Positions 33,222-41,034 of a stretch of 64,000 nt of DNA are shown one piece after another. The notes under the pieces are model-generated. The model searched no databases, was not told where the DNA came from, and was given only the letters and a program-made list of their open reading frames with translations. The position numbers were made by a program, and so were the translations under genes. The stretch lies in the NCBI RefSeq assembly GCF_003925875.1, contig NZ_AP019309.1, positions 310,001-374,000 of the forward strand, in the 5' to 3' direction. Positions within the stretch are counted from its first letter, which is position 1. Each line of letters opens with the position of its first letter. This DNA is from Intestinibaculum porci. Lineage in GTDB: Bacteria > Bacillota_I > Bacilli_A > Erysipelotrichales > Coprobacillaceae.

Positions 33222-34050
33222 GGGGATGAATGAGGGCGATCGCATAGGCGTGCAAAGCCTGTCTGTGCAAAGAGCCAAAAGGTTTTCCATAAAGCGGATC
33301 GCCAAGTAAAGGATGCTGAATAGAAGCCATGTGGACACGAATCTGATGACGTCTGCCGGTTTCTAAAATGCATTTTACTAAGGCGTAGTTTGAATGATTT
33401 TCTAAACACTGATAATGCGTAATGGCATGCGATCCATGAGGGGCAACCCTCATTTTTTTGGCATTATGGCGATCTCTGGCAATATCTGCATCGATCGTAT
33501 GGATCTTCTGATCAGGGAAGGTGCCTTTCGTGAATGCTAAATAATGACGATGAATCGCTTTCCTTTTTAACATCTCATCCAGGTAAGACTGAAAGAGATA
33601 GGATTTGCAGAAGATCACCAGTCCGCTGGTGTCGTCGTCTAAACGATGAATAAAGCGAACTGGTAAATCAAGACCACAGGAAGCGTAATAACCGGATACA
33701 TAATTGGCTAATGAATGGGTATCTTCCTGATGGGCCGGATAGACTGGTAAAAAGGGCGGCTTATTGACGATGAGCAGTAAGTCATCCTCATAGACAATAT
33801 CAAGCTCTTCAAAAACTGGACGATACATGCCATCATCTCTTTCGTAAGCTTTAAGACTGAGAATATCACCCGTTTTTAAGGGTGCGTCATAGACATATTC
33901 ATGATTAAGGGTGTAATCCTTATACTGATGTAAGAGATGTTTATTCTTTTTGGAGAAGTGATAAGCTTCAAAGAAATCTGATAAGTGTTTACCATCCCAG
34001 GTATGATCAATCGTTAGAATGAGCTGATCAGCGCGTTTGATGAATTTCAT
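33145..34050 (-). CDS. RluA/RluD-family pseudouridine synthase
   Basis: Isomerises uridine to pseudouridine in rRNA or tRNA; 301 residues. An N-terminal S4-like region precedes the catalytic domain with RFIHRLDDDTSGLVIF (catalytic Asp in HRLD), and the later family motif ETGRRHQIRVHMA with HPLLGDPLYGKP. Which site it modifies cannot be told from sequence. The start overlaps the end of rlmA by four bases, so the two RNA-modification genes form an operon. Confidence 0.92.
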   Translation of the reverse strand: MKFIKRADQLILTIDHTWDGKHLSDFFEAYHFSKKNKHLLHQYKDYTLNHEYVYDAPLKTGDILSLKAYERDDGMYRPVFEELDIVYEDDLLLIVNKPPFLPVYPAHQEDTHSLANYVSGYYASCGLDLPVRFIHRLDDDTSGLVIFCKSYLFQSYLDEMLKRKAIHRHYLAFTKGTFPDQKIHTIDADIARDRHNAKKMRVAPHGSHAITHYQCLENHSNYALVKCILETGRRHQIRVHMASIQHPLLGDPLYGKPFGSLHRQALHAYAIALIHPLTGEQLLVKSNLPPDLQSLTSLRHF

Positions 34051-34853
34051 GGGCGATAAACGGTAATCCGTAAATCAATCGTGACATCAAGTGATGGTAA
34101 AGTATCTAAGATGCCTCTCTTCTCTTTTTTGATATGGTAATAATGAGGGGTCATCTTTAATAAGTTTAAGGCATCTTCGTGGGATGGGATGGAAATCTTT
34201 TTGGTGAAGTCATAACTTTCTAAGACATTAAAAGGTAAACGGATATGTTCATCACTTTTGACTTTGACTTCATCATAAATGAGATGTTTGATTTCAATCA
34301 GATGATTACGGTTAGCGGTGACGTGGATAATATAGCCATCTTCTTTGAGACAGCGCGCTAATTCTTCTTTATTAACAACGGTGAATAAGGCCATGATGAC
34401 ATCCATTGAATGATCACAAACGGGGATGTTTTTCGAATTACCCACCATCCAGATAATATCTTTATCATAACGGGTAGCCATATTAATGGCTTCTTTTGAG
34501 ATATCTAAACCATAGTAGGTATTTTCATTACCTAATTCCTGTTTTGCGCGATAGGTATAATAGCCTTCCCCGCAGCCTAAGTCTAAGATCTGTAAAGGCT
34601 GAGAGCTATGCGCTTTGATATAATTGGTGCATTCAAAAAGAATAGGATCATAGTAACCCTGATCTAAGAAAGCTTTTCTGGCAATTAAGGATTCTTTTGA
34701 ATCACCAGGATTGTTATGGGCTTTATCAGGATTTAATAAGAGATTGACATAGCCTCGTTTAGAGATGTCATAGTTATGATGATTCACGCACTGATAAGTT
34801 TTATCAATGCGCTGAAGTGGTTCATGACACTTCGGACATGCTAAATAGTTCAT
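34047..34853 (-). CDS. rlmA: 23S rRNA (guanine-N1)-methyltransferase RlmA
   Basis: SAM-dependent methyltransferase of 268 residues. A zinc knuckle opens the protein (CPKC at 6-9, then CVNHH near 22-26), followed by YDISKRGYVNLLL, a signature of the RlmA family, and the SAM loop ILDLGCGEGYYT. In Gram-positives the related RlmA(II) methylates G748; the type here is not certain. The upstream start at 34853 has no strong ribosome site but fits the family N-terminus exactly. Confidence 0.9.
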   Translation of the reverse strand: MNYLACPKCHEPLQRIDKTYQCVNHHNYDISKRGYVNLLLNPDKAHNNPGDSKESLIARKAFLDQGYYDPILFECTNYIKAHSSQPLQILDLGCGEGYYTYRAKQELGNENTYYGLDISKEAINMATRYDKDIIWMVGNSKNIPVCDHSMDVIMALFTVVNKEELARCLKEDGYIIHVTANRNHLIEIKHLIYDEVKVKSDEHIRLPFNVLESYDFTKKISIPSHEDALNLLKMTPHYYHIKKEKRGILDTLPSLDVTIDLRITVYRP

Positions 34854-34937
34854 ATATATTCCTCACTTTTCGCGTTGATTATATCATGTTTATTTTCTAA
34901 TGAAAATCTCGTATAATGGGGAAAAGGAGATGACGGC

Positions 34938-35195
34938 ATGTTTAGTAAGCATACGATTGATTATAATCTGCTTGTAAAACAGCAGTTGAAGTCTGTGGCA
35001 GTTTTAGAAAAACAGGCTGAAGATGAAGAAGATCCTTTTATTAAAGCAGCTTTAATGAAAGTGATTATTGAAAAGTATGATGAATGTATTGATTGCGTGC
35101 GTCATGGTGCACACTATAGTGCTTACCACTTTGCCAATCTCAAGAAAGAACATGAAAAGAAACTGAAGGAGTTGAAGACGGATGAAGATCTATAA
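34938..35195 (+). CDS. Small helical hypothetical protein, 85 residues
   Basis: A soluble, mostly helical protein that I do not recognise; charged at both ends, with one central hydrophobic patch (FIKAALMKVIIEKYDECIDCV). The ATG follows AAAGGAGATGA. It overlaps the Sel1-repeat gene by 14 bases, and that gene overlaps a tRNA/rRNA methyltransferase gene by the same amount, so the three are translationally coupled. Confidence 0.65.
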   Translation: MFSKHTIDYNLLVKQQLKSVAVLEKQAEDEEDPFIKAALMKVIIEKYDECIDCVRHGAHYSAYHFANLKKEHEKKLKELKTDEDL

Positions 35196-36183
35196 TACAG
35201 CTTTAAAAGAAGATATTATGCAGGTCGTTAAAGCGCAGGGACAGGCTCTCTTATGGGATCCGGAAGCTTTCAGTCAGGCTCTGGCGCCTTATCTTACCAT
35301 CTATCCAGAAGAAGTGTATCTGATGCAGCAGGCTGTTGACTTAGGGCTCTTTGATGTGCGCCTGTTGAATCGTCATTTTTCTATTTATGATCATGTCAGT
35401 GTGCTCTCACAGTTTCAGGAAATCGATGAAGAAGATGCCTTATATATGGTATGTATGGTTCAGCAGATTATTGAACAGTTTGACTGGGATATCATGATTC
35501 TGAATTTAGATGAAACCGTGGATACGGCCTTAGATCATGGGGATGGCCGCGCTCTTTATACCTTAGCCTTGGGTTTTTATGATGGCTTAGGTGTGGCTCA
35601 GGATTTTGAAAAAGCTTATGACCTTTTTGAGAAATCATACCAGCAGGGCTATATGCAGTCTTGTTACTACTTAGGGAAGATGAATCAGTATGGCTTAGGC
35701 ACTGAAGAAGACAAAGAGCAGGCCAAAGCGTATTATCTTAAAGGTGAAAAAGCGGAAATGCATGAAAATGCTTATGGCTTAGGCTTATTAGCGGAAGAAG
35801 ATCAGGTAGATCCGATTCCTTATTATGATGAGAGTGATCTGCCGGCCGCGGCCTTTGCGGCTGGTAATTATTACCTTAGTCATCATGATGAAGCGAAAGC
35901 GATGATGGAATACTTCCGGGGCGCTAAACAGTTAGATCCTGAATGTATGAATGCCTATGGCAAGATTTATATGCGCTCTGGTGGCTTACATTCGGGTTTA
36001 AAATATATTACTTACGCCTATTATGCCGGTAATGAAGATGCCACTGAATATTTAGGGTATCTGTTTGTGAAAGGCGAAGGCGTCGAGAAAAATGTCGGCC
36101 GCGGTTTAGAGCTATTAAAGCAGGCTGCGGATATGGGCAGTGAAAAAGCAAAGGAGCTTATGAGTATTTATGAAGCTGTATAA
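35182..36183 (+). CDS. Sel1-like repeat protein
   Basis: A 333-residue cytoplasmic protein of paired helices. After an N-terminal region (1-115) at least four Sel1/TPR repeats are seen: ALYTLALGFYDGLGVAQDFEKAYD, CYYLGKMNQYGLGTEEDKEQA, a degenerate copy around ENAYGLGLLAE, and ATEYLGYLFVKGEGVEKNVGRG near the C-terminus. Such repeats hold protein partners together. The partner is unknown; coupling to the RNA methyltransferase gene suggests a link but proves none. Confidence 0.8.
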   Translation: MKIYNTALKEDIMQVVKAQGQALLWDPEAFSQALAPYLTIYPEEVYLMQQAVDLGLFDVRLLNRHFSIYDHVSVLSQFQEIDEEDALYMVCMVQQIIEQFDWDIMILNLDETVDTALDHGDGRALYTLALGFYDGLGVAQDFEKAYDLFEKSYQQGYMQSCYYLGKMNQYGLGTEEDKEQAKAYYLKGEKAEMHENAYGLGLLAEEDQVDPIPYYDESDLPAAAFAAGNYYLSHHDEAKAMMEYFRGAKQLDPECMNAYGKIYMRSGGLHSGLKYITYAYYAGNEDATEYLGYLFVKGEGVEKNVGRGLELLKQAADMGSEKAKELMSIYEAV

Positions 36184-36898
36184 AAAAGGAGCGGAGACAT
36201 CTTATACTTTAGGTGTTTTTCCAACCATTGAATTATTAAAAAATAAACCGGAGATTGTGAAAAGAGTGGTTGTGTCTTCAAAAATTGAAGAAAATCGCGG
36301 CTATCCACTCATTAAAGAATTATGTCAGAAACATCATATTACAATTGATATTCATGATCCAACGATTAAAAAGTTATCACCTAAAGCCAACTGTTATGCG
36401 ATTGGGATATTTGAAATCTTCCATGAAGATTTAGAAGAAGGCAATCATGTGGTCTTAGTCAATCCGATGGATATGGGTAATATGGGAACGATCATGCGTA
36501 CAATGTTAGGCTTTAACATCACGAACTTAGCCATTGTCACTCCAGCGGTGGATATTTATGATCCTAAAGTTGTCCGCGCTTCAATGGGGGCAATCTTCTC
36601 TTTACATGTCAAGTACTATGATCGTTTTGAAGATTATTATCAGGAATATGATCATGAAATGTATCCTTTCATGTTAAAGGGGGCAAAGAATATCCATCAG
36701 GTAAAACCAACGGGCGCTTATTCGTTAATCTTTGGCAATGAAAGCAGCGGTCTTGATGATTCCTTCTTACATTATGGACAAAGTGTTTTTATTCCCCATA
36801 GTAATCGCATTGATTCATTAAATCTTTCTCAGTCCTTAGGTATTGGTCTTTATCATTTTACCTCTGCGGAGTTCGAAAATAAGAAAGTTTTACGTTAA
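36170..36898 (+). CDS. TrmH/SpoU-family RNA methyltransferase
   Basis: A 242-residue SPOUT methyltransferase for ribose 2'-O-methylation of tRNA or rRNA. All three knot motifs are present: NPMDMGNMGTIMRT (motif 1), LIFGNESSGLDD (motif 2) and IPHSNRIDSLNLSQSLGIG (motif 3). The ATG lies 14 bases inside the Sel1 gene. Target nucleotide not predictable. A bidirectional terminator follows. Confidence 0.9.
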   Translation: MKLYKKGAETSYTLGVFPTIELLKNKPEIVKRVVVSSKIEENRGYPLIKELCQKHHITIDIHDPTIKKLSPKANCYAIGIFEIFHEDLEEGNHVVLVNPMDMGNMGTIMRTMLGFNITNLAIVTPAVDIYDPKVVRASMGAIFSLHVKYYDRFEDYYQEYDHEMYPFMLKGAKNIHQVKPTGAYSLIFGNESSGLDDSFLHYGQSVFIPHSNRIDSLNLSQSLGIGLYHFTSAEFENKKVLR

Positions 36899-36922
36899 AA
36901 AGCTGTCATGTGACAGCTTTTT
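36897..36922. terminator. Bidirectional terminator
   Basis: AAAAAGCTGTCA and TGACAGCTTTTT form a perfect 12-bp stem with TG loop, ending both convergent genes. Confidence 0.9.
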
Positions 36923-37586
36923 AACTTGTGAAGGTGAGCACGTTTGAGTCGTGTCCATAATATTTTTCAGTAATGCCCTGACGATAAGGTCGTACTTTTA
37001 AATAATAAGAAGACGCATCAGGAACATCATCCACGATGATTTTTCCGAAATGGACGTAGGCAGGCATCGGTTTGGTGAAGTTTTTGGAAGTCGAACAGAG
37101 CACCTGATAATCAGTGATATCTTTCGCTTCATTTATTTTTGCAGTGATCCTCGTCCCTTTCTTTTGAAAGTGGCTGATCTTTGTTTTCGGGAAGACTTTC
37201 ATTTTCGCCAGGGGATAGCTGGTCTTCTTAATATTGAAAGAATAAGGATAGCTGCTTCCAAGATAGTTGTTGATTTTGAAATAGTAAGTGCCTTTTTTAA
37301 GATAGTGATTGTAATGGTCATAGGTGCTTACTGCTTTTCCTTTACTGTTTAAGTAAGAGAGTTCGACATTGACCTGACCATTGAAGGTGATCGCAATCTT
37401 GGCGCTGCGCGTCAGGGTGAACTTAAAATACTTCTGACTTTCTCCTTTGACTTTGGTTTTGTAAGTCTTATTACAAATAATGGGCTGCGCTGTTTTGAAG
37501 GCCTTGGTAGCTTTGGCGTAAGTGTTAACATAGCCCATTGATAATAGACATGAGGCACTTAAAACAGCCGGTAAAATATGTTTCAT
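36921..37586 (-). CDS. Secreted protein with PPC-like and fibronectin-like domains
   Basis: A 221-residue exported protein with signal peptide MKHILPAVLSASCLLSMGYVNTYA. Residues 40-125 resemble bacterial pre-peptidase C-terminal (PPC) domains: QKYFKFTLTRSAKIAITFNG and LKKGTYYFKINN. The rest resembles a fibronectin type III fold (ITDYQVLCSTSKNF, SSYYLKVRPYR). No enzymatic domain is present. Function unknown; binding or adhesion is suggested by the folds only. Confidence 0.72.
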   Translation of the reverse strand: MKHILPAVLSASCLLSMGYVNTYAKATKAFKTAQPIICNKTYKTKVKGESQKYFKFTLTRSAKIAITFNGQVNVELSYLNSKGKAVSTYDHYNHYLKKGTYYFKINNYLGSSYPYSFNIKKTSYPLAKMKVFPKTKISHFQKKGTRITAKINEAKDITDYQVLCSTSKNFTKPMPAYVHFGKIIVDDVPDASSYYLKVRPYRQGITEKYYGHDSNVLTFTS

Positions 37587-37660
37587 AAAATCATCTCCTA
37601 TAGCTTATTATAATAGGTAAACGCTCCCATCAAAAGGGTTTCTAAACGTTTTGTGAAAAC

Positions 37661-37684
37661 CGTTTAAAAACGCGTTTAAAAACG
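37661..37684 (+). repeat. Tandem 12-bp repeat upstream of fba
   Basis: CGTTTAAAAACG occurs twice head to tail, and further AAACG/CGTTT elements lie just upstream (37643-37662). The repeats sit about 70 bp before the likely -10 (TATTAT, 37751) and may bind a carbon-responsive regulator. Confidence 0.55.
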
Positions 37685-37792
37685 ATGTAAAAATTAAAAT
37701 CAAATATTAAAAAAAAGAGGTAAATCCTTTTCATGGCTTTAGAAAAAGTGTATTATATGTGTAGATAATTAAGAAAAAGGAGAGATTAAAAA

Positions 37793-38662
37793 ATGGGATT
37801 AGTATCCGCAAAAGAAATGATCGATAAGGCTTTAGAAGGCCATTACGCTATCGCTCAGTTCAACATTAATAACTTAGAATGGACAAAGGCTATTCTTCTT
37901 GAATGTGAAGAATTAAAAGCTCCAGTTATCTTAGGTGTATCTGAAGGTGCAGCTAAATACATGACTGGTTTCAACACTGTACATGCAATGGTTGCTGCTA
38001 TGGTTGATGCATTAAACATCACTGTTCCAGTTGCATTACACTTAGACCACGGTTCATATGAAGGTGCTAAAGCTGCTTTAGCTGCTGGCTTCACTTCAAT
38101 CATGTTCGATGGTTCTCATTATCCAATCGAAGAAAACGTTGCTAAAACAAAAGAATTAGTTGAATTATGTCATTCAAAAGGCGCTTCTATCGAAGCTGAA
38201 GTTGGTGGCATCGGTGGTGAAGAAGACGGTGTTATCTCAACTGGTGAATGTGCAGATCCAAAAGAATGTGCAGAAGTTGCTGGTTTAGGTGTTGACTTCT
38301 TAGCATGTGGTATCGGTAACATCCATGGTAAATATCCTGCTAACTGGGCTGGTTTACAGTTCGACGTATTAGCATCAATCAAAGATGCAATCGGACCTAA
38401 GATGCCTATGGTATTACATGGTGGTTCAGGTATCCCTGATGAACAGGTTAAGAAAGCAATCTCTTTAGGTGTATCTAAAGTTAACGTTAACACTGAATTA
38501 CAGTTAGTATTCGCTGACGCTACTAGAAAATACATCGAAGCTGGCAAAGATCAGCAGGGCAAAGGCTACGATCCTCGTAAGTTATTAGCTCCAGGTTTCG
38601 AAGCTATCAAAGCTGGCGTTAAGAACAGACTTGAATGCTTCGGCTCAATCGGAAAAGCTTAA
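37793..38662 (+). CDS. fba: Class II fructose-1,6-bisphosphate aldolase
   Basis: Zinc-dependent glycolytic aldolase of 289 residues. Metal and substrate signals are HLDHGSYEGA (catalytic Asp and zinc His), EAEVGGIGGEEDG, GNIHGKYP and the phosphate-binding VLHGGSGIPDE and VNVNTELQ. The codon use is strongly biased to A/T-ending optimal codons, as expected for a highly expressed gene. The ATG follows AAGGAGAGA. The upstream 200 bases hold an array of CGTTT/AAACG motifs. Confidence 0.97.
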   Translation: MGLVSAKEMIDKALEGHYAIAQFNINNLEWTKAILLECEELKAPVILGVSEGAAKYMTGFNTVHAMVAAMVDALNITVPVALHLDHGSYEGAKAALAAGFTSIMFDGSHYPIEENVAKTKELVELCHSKGASIEAEVGGIGGEEDGVISTGECADPKECAEVAGLGVDFLACGIGNIHGKYPANWAGLQFDVLASIKDAIGPKMPMVLHGGSGIPDEQVKKAISLGVSKVNVNTELQLVFADATRKYIEAGKDQQGKGYDPRKLLAPGFEAIKAGVKNRLECFGSIGKA

Positions 38663-38676
38663 TTATTCTATTTTTA

Positions 38677-38699
38677 AAAGGTGCTTCGGCACCTTTTTT
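38677..38699 (+). terminator. Terminator of fba
   Basis: AAAGGTGC-TTCG-GCACCTTT plus T-run. Confidence 0.92.
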
Positions 38700-38816
38700 A
38701 GTTTCGCTATTTTTTGATTCGAAAGACTAAATATAATGGCAGTAAGTAGACAGATGTTTAATGGCAAGTGGGAAAATGCTCTCTTTAGAACCTCTTAGCA
38801 AATAACTTCCACATTA

Positions 38817-38906
38817 TGAGCGGAACGTCAGAAAAACGTTTTAATCTTTGGCGATTCATTCACTACTGATAAAGGAATTGATGGTGTTGCATCTTGGCAT
38901 AGTTAA
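38817..38906 (+). pseudogene. Fragment of an SGNH/GDSL hydrolase
   Basis: One open stretch of about 28 codons between stops reads ERQKNVLIFGDSFTTDKG followed by IDGVASWHS, very like the start of an SGNH hydrolase (block I GDS, then the typical ASW). No start, later blocks or further frame are seen, so it looks like a remnant. The rest of 38700-38980 shows no gene, only a TATAAT at 38732 and a hairpin at 38946. Confidence 0.4.
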
Positions 38907-38945
38907 CTGTGCAAACCAAAAAGTATTTGCGCTGTTATATCATAT

Positions 38946-38970
38946 AACCTGGTAGGTTTTTATTTTTTTT
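38946..38970 (+). terminator. Terminator-like hairpin without an assigned gene
   Basis: AACCT and AGGTT followed by TTTATTTTTTTT. It may end the decayed gene or a small RNA starting near 38740. Confidence 0.55.
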
Positions 38971-38981
38971 AATCATATCTC

Positions 38982-39010
38982 TTGATAAACCTTAAACCTA
39001 TATGTATAAT
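38982..39010 (+). promoter_or_regulatory. Promoter of the Rrf2-cysK operon
   Basis: TTGATA (38982-38987) and TATAAT (39005-39010), 17 bp apart. Confidence 0.7.
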
Positions 39011-39037
39011 GGGTTTGTAGTAAAGAAGGAGATGATA

Positions 39038-39472
39038 ATGATGATGGTATCGACAAAGGGACGGTATGCTTTGCGGGTAATGATTGATTTAGCTGAACAT
39101 GACCCAGAATCGTATATTCCTTTGAAAGAAATTGCGGAACGGCAAGAAATTTCTGAGAAATACCTGGAAGTTATCGTCAAGTCTTTAACGAAGGCTCACT
39201 TCCTTGAAGGTTTACGAGGAAAGGGTGGGGGTTATCGATTGACGAGAGACGCTTCCACATACACGGTTGCAAGTGTATTAAAGATTACCGAAGGTAGTCT
39301 TGCCCCTATTGCCTGTCTCAGTGATGATCCCAATACCTGTAATCGGGCAGCATCCTGTAAGACCTTACCGATGTGGATGGGGCTAGAAAAAGTAATCGAA
39401 GATTATCTTGGGGGTATTACCATCCAGGATTTAGCAAACACCGGCAATGAAGCCGACAATTATGTGATATAA
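39038..39472 (+). CDS. Rrf2-family transcriptional regulator
   Basis: A 144-residue winged-helix regulator. The N-terminus STKGRYALRVMIDLAEH and the wing region GLRGKGGGYRLTRD are typical of Rrf2. Three Cys lie near residues 92-106 (CLSDDPNTCNRAASC), the spacing of Fe-S-binding members such as IscR; CymR, the cysteine-metabolism regulator, belongs to the same family. It sits directly upstream of cysK, so a CymR-like role is likely. Several ATGs crowd the start (39032, 39038, 39041, 39044); 39038 has the best spacing from AAGGAG. Confidence 0.87.
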   Translation: MMMVSTKGRYALRVMIDLAEHDPESYIPLKEIAERQEISEKYLEVIVKSLTKAHFLEGLRGKGGGYRLTRDASTYTVASVLKITEGSLAPIACLSDDPNTCNRAASCKTLPMWMGLEKVIEDYLGGITIQDLANTGNEADNYVI

Positions 39473-39487
39473 GAGGAGAAAAGAAAA

Positions 39488-40420
39488 ATGTCAAAAGTAT
39501 ACACAAACGCTGACCAGTTAATTGGTCATACACCATTATTAGAATTAACACACGTAGAAGCAAAATATAACTTAAAAGCAAAAATTGTAGCGAAGCTTGA
39601 ATATTTCAATCCCGCGGGATCAGTGAAAGATCGTATCGCTAAACAGATGTTAGATGACGCTGAAAAAGCAGGTAAGATCAATAAAGAAACAGTAATTATT
39701 GAACCAACTTCAGGGAACACAGGGATTGGTTTAGCATCAGTCGCTGCCGCTAGAGGCTATCGTATTATCATCGTTATGCCAGAAACAATGTCAGTTGAAA
39801 GACGTGCTTTAATGAAAGCATACGGTGCTGAATTAGTCTTATCACCAGGGGCTACTGGAATGACTGGAGCAATCAAGAAAGCGAATGAATTAGCTGCGCA
39901 GTATCCAAATAGCTTCATTCCTTCACAGTTCACAAATGCGTCTAACCCTAAAGCACATTATGAAACAACAGGTCCAGAAATCTGGGAAGATACTGATGGC
40001 AATGTTGATTTCTTTGTAGCTGGTGTGGGGACTGGCGGTACTTTAACAGGGACTGGTAAATTCTTAAAGGAAAAGAATCCTGATGTCAAAGTTGTCGCTG
40101 TAGAACCAAAAACTTCTCCAGTTTTATCAGAAGGTCATGGCGGACCACATAAGATCCAGGGGATCGGTGCTGGTTTCGTACCAGAAGTCTTAGATACTAA
40201 GATTTATGATGAAGTGATCACTGTTGATAATGATGATGCTTTCACTTATGGGAAAGTTGTTGGTCATTCAGAAGGTATCTTAGTAGGTATTTCTTCAGGG
40301 GCTGCTTTAAAAGCTGCGATTGAGTTAGCTCAGCGTGAAGAAAATGCTGGTAAGACAATCGTTGTCTTATTCCCAGATACTGGTGATCGTTATTTATCAA
40401 CACCATTATTCCAGGACTAA
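39488..40420 (+). CDS. cysK: Cysteine synthase (O-acetylserine sulfhydrylase)
   Basis: PLP enzyme of 310 residues making cysteine from O-acetylserine and sulfide. The PLP lysine lies in [10 protein letters not shown], the substrate loop is [12 protein letters not shown], and the phosphate-binding [10 protein letters not shown] and C-terminal SSGAALKAA are intact. It starts 15 bases after the Rrf2 regulator stop. In related bacteria the CysK protein can also serve as co-sensor for the regulator CymR; that may hold here but is not shown. Confidence 0.96.
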   Translation: MSKVYTNADQLIGHTPLLELTHVEAKYNLKAKIVAKLEYFNPAGSVKDRIAKQMLDDAEKAGKINKETVIIEPTSGNTGIGLASVAAARGYRIIIVMPETMSVERRALMKAYGAELVLSPGATGMTGAIKKANELAAQYPNSFIPSQFTNASNPKAHYETTGPEIWEDTDGNVDFFVAGVGTGGTLTGTGKFLKEKNPDVKVVAVEPKTSPVLSEGHGGPHKIQGIGAGFVPEVLDTKIYDEVITVDNDDAFTYGKVVGHSEGILVGISSGAALKAAIELAQREENAGKTIVVLFPDTGDRYLSTPLFQD

Positions 40421-40427
40421 TCAATTG

Positions 40428-40460
40428 AAGGTCAATGGCTTGTGCCATTGACCTTTTTTT
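40428..40460 (+). terminator. Terminator of cysK
   Basis: AAGGTCAATGGC-TTGT-GCCATTGACCTT and a T-run. Confidence 0.92.
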
Positions 40461-40500
40461 AGGCTTTTGTATAATGGAAGACAAAAAAGGAGTATTGAGC

Positions 40501-40998
40501 ATGACAAAAGAAGAGGTTTTACAGACATTAGAGACACTGGGTATCACTTATACAAAAGTGGATCATGAAGCGATTGAGACGATGGATGGTCTTGATAAAG
40601 TAGAAAAACAGTTAAATCATCGTGTAGCGAAAAACCTGTTTCTGACGAATCGTCAGAAAACGCGTTTCTATCTCTTGTTAACCGTGGGAGATAAGAAGTT
40701 TAAGACGAAGGAATTATCGCATCAGATCAATAGTGCTCGCTTATCTTTTGGCAGCGGGGAAGATATGGAAAGACTATTAGGCTGTCATCCTGGCTCAGCA
40801 AGTATTTTAGGCTTGCTTAATGATCAGGAAGGAAAGGTGCAGCTGCTGATTGATGAAGATCTGCTTCAGGATGATTATATCTGCGCTCATCCTTGTTTTA
40901 ACACATCAACGTTAAAGATGAAAAAAGATGATGTGATCACTATCTTTTTACCTTATGTGAAGCATGACTATATCGCTGTAAAATTAATAGGGGAATAA
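40501..40998 (+). CDS. YbaK-domain prolyl-tRNA editing protein (ProX/PrdX-like)
   Basis: A 165-residue free-standing editing domain related to ProXp/PrdX, which deacylate Ala-tRNA(Pro). Signals: HEAIETMDGLDKVEKQL near the start, then NLFLTNRQKTRFYLLL and the loop LGCHPGSASILGL. ATG 40501 follows AAGGAGTATTGAGC; a longer frame would begin upstream inside the cysK terminator. It is the second YbaK-superfamily member in the window (28076). Which mischarged tRNA it clears is inferred only. Confidence 0.85.
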   Translation: MTKEEVLQTLETLGITYTKVDHEAIETMDGLDKVEKQLNHRVAKNLFLTNRQKTRFYLLLTVGDKKFKTKELSHQINSARLSFGSGEDMERLLGCHPGSASILGLLNDQEGKVQLLIDEDLLQDDYICAHPCFNTSTLKMKKDDVITIFLPYVKHDYIAVKLIGE

Positions 40999-40999
40999 A

Positions 41000-41030
41000 A
41001 AAGAGGGGATATTCACGTGAATATCCCCTA
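41000..41030 (-). terminator. Perfect palindrome terminating gltX
   Basis: AGGGGATATTCAC and GTGAATATCCCCT form a perfect 26-bp palindrome (41004-41029). On the minus strand it runs into TTTTTT. Confidence 0.8.
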
Positions 41031-41034
41031 AAAA

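Noticed and set aside
37624-37680. CRISPR or phage-type repeat array before fba
   Set aside because: Only two adjoining 12-bp copies without spacers or cas genes; better seen as regulator sites.
38740-38945. Intact small protein gene between fba and the Rrf2 gene
   Set aside because: All six frames are broken by stops; the only recognisable piece is the 28-codon SGNH fragment.
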